A stretch of DNA of 64,000 nt. Source: Allium sativum. Lineage: Eukaryota > Streptophyta > Magnoliopsida > Asparagales > Amaryllidaceae. The stretch spans positions 205,171,231 through 205,235,230 of the forward strand of contig CM060912.1 of the NCBI GenBank assembly GCA_030737875.1, given 5' to 3'. Below the pieces are notes generated by a model that saw nothing but the letters and a program-made list of their open reading frames with translations, was not told the DNA's origin and did no database searches. Shown piece after piece: positions 60,212 through 64,000 of this stretch (the stretch's first letter is position 1; the number at the start of each line of letters is the position of its first letter). Made by a program: the position numbers and the translations under genes.

Positions 60212-63164
60212 TGTAACAACCCGGAAATTCTGAGCCAATTTAAAATTTTTATTTTGGCAATTTTGATGAATTTTGATTATTTAAAATGGATTATTATAAA
60301 TGATAGCGACGAGAAATTTAATTTGAATAGAATTAGAACGTATATATTTATATAGATCGGCGTTAGAATATAAACATTTTATTTTAAATATAAAAGGAAT
60401 TGGAAAGGGCGCGGTAGTTTGTAAATTCGACTTCAAATTTCAAATGAGTATATAGGATCGAAAATAAACTGGATTTTAGCGAAACCAAAAATATTAGAAT
60501 CTAATTGAGAATATCTTTCCAATGAATCCGAAAAATCGAAATTTCATAGCGGGAATCAAAAGTTACGTCCAGTTGAAAATTCAGAATAGTCGCTATGGAA
60601 ATTATATATAACCCAAAAAAAGTCATATTTTGCATATGGATGAATTTGGACTCGAAACCACTTCCATTGAGTTCAAAATGCCGTTTAGAACTCCGAAAAG
60701 TATAAGCTTCGATATATTCTGATATCCAGAATAGTGGCAATTGGCAGGAGCTTTTCGGTTATCAAAACATAGCCCTTAAAAAGGGAAATTTTGCATATGA
60801 GCTCAGAATTCGACGAGATAAATTTTTTTGGATTCATAATGACAAATCATTGTTGAGTTCCAAAGGGCGCGTCGAACGGAGTTAGTATGTGGCCGTGCGA
60901 GCTAAAACAGTTCAAGGTAAAACGGGCAGTCATTTTACAAAGGAACATTATTGATACGACCTCAGAATTCGATTCTACTTTTTTTTCTGGATTCGTATCG
61001 TCTAGTAATGGTTAAATCCAAGAGGGCTTAATTTTTGGAGTTAACATCTGAGCGTGCAAGAAGAAATGGTGCGCCAAAATAGCATTTTTAGAGCTTGTCT
61101 GAGCATTTTTGAGAATTTTAACGGACGGTCAAACGAACTCGGAATTCGACGAAACTTGTTTCGTTGGACTCGTCTTCATGTCTACTATGTCGTGTTCGGA
61201 ATCCGCGGCTATCGGAGATCGTTTGCATTCAGGCGATACGCGGGAAACAGACATATAAACCACTTCTCTTCCTTTACACTTCATTATTTTCCTTCTTCTA
61301 CTTTCACCATTTTCTTTCAAAAATGGCCTCCTCCCCCAAAACCCGCTGCCGCCCCTCCTCCACTGCCACCACCACCTCTGGCCTCCACCACCTCCCTCCG
61401 GCGTCACCTCCTCCTCCTCCTCTTCCTCCTCCCCTCTCTCCCCTCCTCTTTCCCTCTTCAAAATCACAAACCCTACCCCCAAACCACCACCACCCGCCGC
61501 TGTGGACCCCACCCCGCCACCAGCGGCCTCCCCCACCTCCATCAGGTCCGACGCCCCCCTATGGCCACCCAACTCCGGCCGTGGGCCCCTCCTCAAAAAT
61601 CACATTTTTCACTAATTTCCCGTTTTGCACAAAACACCCTGTCACTGTTTCGCCCATAACTCCCAAACCGTGCATTTTTAGCCAAAACTCCTATAGACCA
61701 AAGTTGTAGAGCACGATTTTTTCTTCGATTTGGACATATGGAAGTCGTGTTTTGGAGTTCGGAGCTGCTCGGAAAACGCGTTCAAAGTCTGCTGTCTAAA
61801 AGCTGTAAAAATCGTGTACTTTCGCGAATTCTGGGAATTGGAGCATTTTTGGAAAAAAAGTCCCTGGCGAAAGTTGTTCAGAATGGCGTGCTTATGCTAA
61901 AAAAAGGATGGATTGAAGATTAGAGCTTGTGTGCGAAGCCTGGGGCTCGAACAACAATTCAACAAGTCAGAAAACGTGTTAGAGAAAAATCAATGTGAGA
62001 ACTTCTCACTTTAAATTTCATTTTCTAGTTAAAAATATATACTAGGATGCAGACGGTGCTTAGTAGCACCCGACACCCGTCGTCCATAGACCATGGACGA
62101 CTTGTATGCTTATTTGATGTGTTGTGAGGTTTGTTTGTGATGTTGATGTGTTGAAATAAATTAATTATCGTTAAAAAATATAATTTTTAACGTGAATGTG
62201 AATAAATAAATATTCATTTACAACCGGACGGTTTGTTTATGTACACCTGTTTGAAGGATATTGATTGGGATGATAAATTTTACATGTCGCCCAACTGCAC
62301 AAATAATATTCAGTGTTTGTGGATTGAAACCCCACACGAGTGTTGGGATGATATTTGGCGTACACTAATCCCAATTATTTAGTTGTATGTCGATCGATTG
62401 GTCGGCAGACTGTGTAAGCGTTAATTATTTATATTTAATGCTTTTGCAGTTATGTAGTACACTTTGGATGATGGTTGATTATTTATCGTTGCTATTATAT
62501 ACATGTGTTGTATGGAATCAATATAATTAACATTATATGGTAATTGATTGAGCCTCGTTCCAATCGGGAAAATAAAGAAATATTTTAACAATAAAATTTA
62601 CATCTTTATCATATATAAAATTAGAAACTAACTGGAAAATAGATAAGATGAGTGGTCTCCTGGGTATTGATCTGATGTTGGTTTCGGCCTTCGGGGTTAA
62701 TATTTAGGGAATCGTTCTCTTACTAATTTACGGTTGGAGTCTGATTAAGAATTAAACGATAGAAATCATAATTTTATAAAATATATTAAATAACAAAAAT
62801 AGTCATGTGTTGACAGTACTCATGTGTTGAGATTAGTCATGTATTGAAAGAAATATAGATTCATGTGTTGAATAGAATAAATATTCATTTGTTGAATTGA
62901 ATAACGAAGTTATTGAAATATATAAAGCCGTGTTGATTAGAGATGCGCTATTTTGACACGAACGATATTTATATCGATTATATTCGTTTTTATAATGAGT
63001 ATAGAAAAGGAAGTGATTTCAAAATATAACATTTTGAAAATATTAACATTTATATGTTAATGATGTGGAATATTCAATTTTGATTCGAAATTGAATATGA
63101 AGTTGAAATTGTTTTGAAAACGAATTTAAAACGATTTATAAAATACGTTTTAAAAGGAAATCGA

Positions 63165-63214
<50 letters not shown>

Positions 63215-64000
63215 ATGGCCTGAATAGAACGCGCCGCGGCAGTTCGTGAATTTCGACCATTGACTTCGAATGGACATTACGGGAGATCCGACCGTCAGAT
63301 TCTCCTGAAACTGGAACCATTGGGTTCGTATCGAAAATAGCTTTCCAACAAATATTAGAGATTTGAAATCTAACGGTTGGATTTAGAATTATGTCCAAAT
63401 CAAATTTGGAAAAGGTCTCTGTAAGTGCAGTTCGATGGCCGTTGATGGAAATCGACTGTACGGGCCTTGATAAAATTATTAAAAATATCAATAAATTGTG
63501 TAAAATCATAATAAATGATTTGGGAAAAATTGGGATGAAGAATTCCACATTTGAAAGGATAAAGATATATTTTTATCGAAATGAACTAGTTTTAAACTAG
63601 AATTAAAATCAATTTATTTTTAAATTAAATAAATCGAATTTGAAAGGGGTTTTAAAAATAACCAGAATTTCCAATAATTGAATTGGAATGGATTTGAATC
63701 GAAATTGTCTTTGGAATATTTCGATGTTGGATTTCGTGATTATACAGATATGGTTGTGGAAATTTGAAAGATACATTTATATCGTTATTTCCAATATGAT
63801 ATTTGTTGGTCGTAGAATTTGATATTGAATATAAGCCGATATATTTTCTGTTCAGAGCCTTGTATTTAATATCAAATGTGATTTGGGTTTGTCGTGAATG
63901 GTGTCTTCATTAACACTGTTCTTAAGCCCAGTTGAGAAAAAGATTAAATCTTTCTATTTAGATTTAATGAAGTGTACCAATTAAATAATATTAATTGGAG
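60212..64000 (+). repeat. Element B 3' LTR, cut by window end
   Basis: Colinear with 53117 onward. Carries an expanded (AT)n run at 63166-63206 where the 5' LTR has short interrupted TA tracts, and the extra 100-bp block at about 62305-62410 that also occurs in LTR-A at 39640-39741, so the block is ancestral and was lost from the 5' LTR. Confidence 0.85.
63166..63206. repeat. (AT)n microsatellite
   Basis: About 20 AT units in the element B 3' LTR; the 5' LTR counterpart is at 55990-56025 and is shorter and broken. Confidence 0.9.

Larger units (their letters stand above)
53117..64000 (+). mobile_element. Element B: LARD-like Gypsy derivative, runs off window
   Basis: 5' LTR 53117-59170, interior 59171-60211, 3' LTR from 60212. 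The interior is only 1.0 kb and has no coding similarity, while the LTRs are about 6 kb. It is preceded by ATAGC, the predicted target duplication; the matching copy would be outside the window. The 3' interior end (TTTCGGGGACGAAAAGTTTT then AAGTGGGGGAGAA) is like that of Tekay-type Gypsy elements, so it probably uses such an element's enzymes. The LTRs differ by several percent in the stretch compared (about five in 95 bases near the start). Confidence 0.82.

Overview
This window looks like nuclear, repeat-rich, AT-rich DNA from a flowering plant (probably a eudicot with a large genome; the species cannot be told). The evidence is chromovirus-type Ty3/Gypsy elements with initiator-Met primer sites, a two-gene CACTA (En/Spm) transposon, a hAT-type MITE, a LINE fragment with a plant-type zf-RVT tail and several multi-kilobase LTRs. 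I find no intact host gene, no tRNA or rRNA gene and no CRISPR array. Nearly every base that can be assigned belongs to a transposable element, and every transposon gene is broken.

Layout. 1-3890: end part of a large LTR (family C), carrying a hAT-like MITE at 365-1050 with an 8-bp target duplication. 4292-about 5850: fragment of a minus-strand Gypsy LTR next to a decayed primer site. 6847-35755: one CACTA transposon with near-perfect terminal inverted repeats, TTT on both sides, a GRF-finger-like gene (7707-8222), a TNP2-type transposase pseudogene (8547-10020 plus 21416-23318) and a TNPA/Transposase_24-like pseudogene (23586-27029). Two minus-strand Gypsy elements sit inside it: Gypsy-1 (10021-21410, TSD GGGAA, splitting the transposase gene), a Tekay/Del-like chromovirus with gag, protease, RT, RNase H, integrase and chromodomain-like segments; and Gypsy-2 (27621-35593, TSD ACCCC), which keeps 3.1-kb LTRs, primer site, polypurine tract and gag but has lost all of pol.

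35756-37488 is anonymous flank with one possible host first exon. From 37489 to the end is a second nest. LTR-A (about 6.3 kb, starting 37489) holds a solo LTR of family C (39742-46765, TSD CAGAC, itself carrying a LINE fragment and a 30-bp minisatellite), a solo LTR of family D (50155-52673, TSD ATCTA), and, by inference, LARD-like element B (5' LTR 53117-59170, 1-kb non-coding interior, 3' LTR from 60212 running off the window). The copies act as controls for one another: the B LTRs preserve the unoccupied sites for the C and D insertions.

Working relations. The non-autonomous elements (Gypsy-2, B, the MITE, the solo LTRs) depend or depended on enzymes made elsewhere. Gypsy-1 and Gypsy-2 share LTR ends, primer site, polypurine tract, 3' UTR and gag, which suggests parent/parasite relatives. 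The most rewarding points are the gag-only derivative with its visible deletion junction, the repeated GTCGAC cluster in both Gypsy U3 regions, a hairpin shared near the 3' end of several LTR families, the split primer site in element B, and the run of CAG-to-TAG stops in Gypsy-1.
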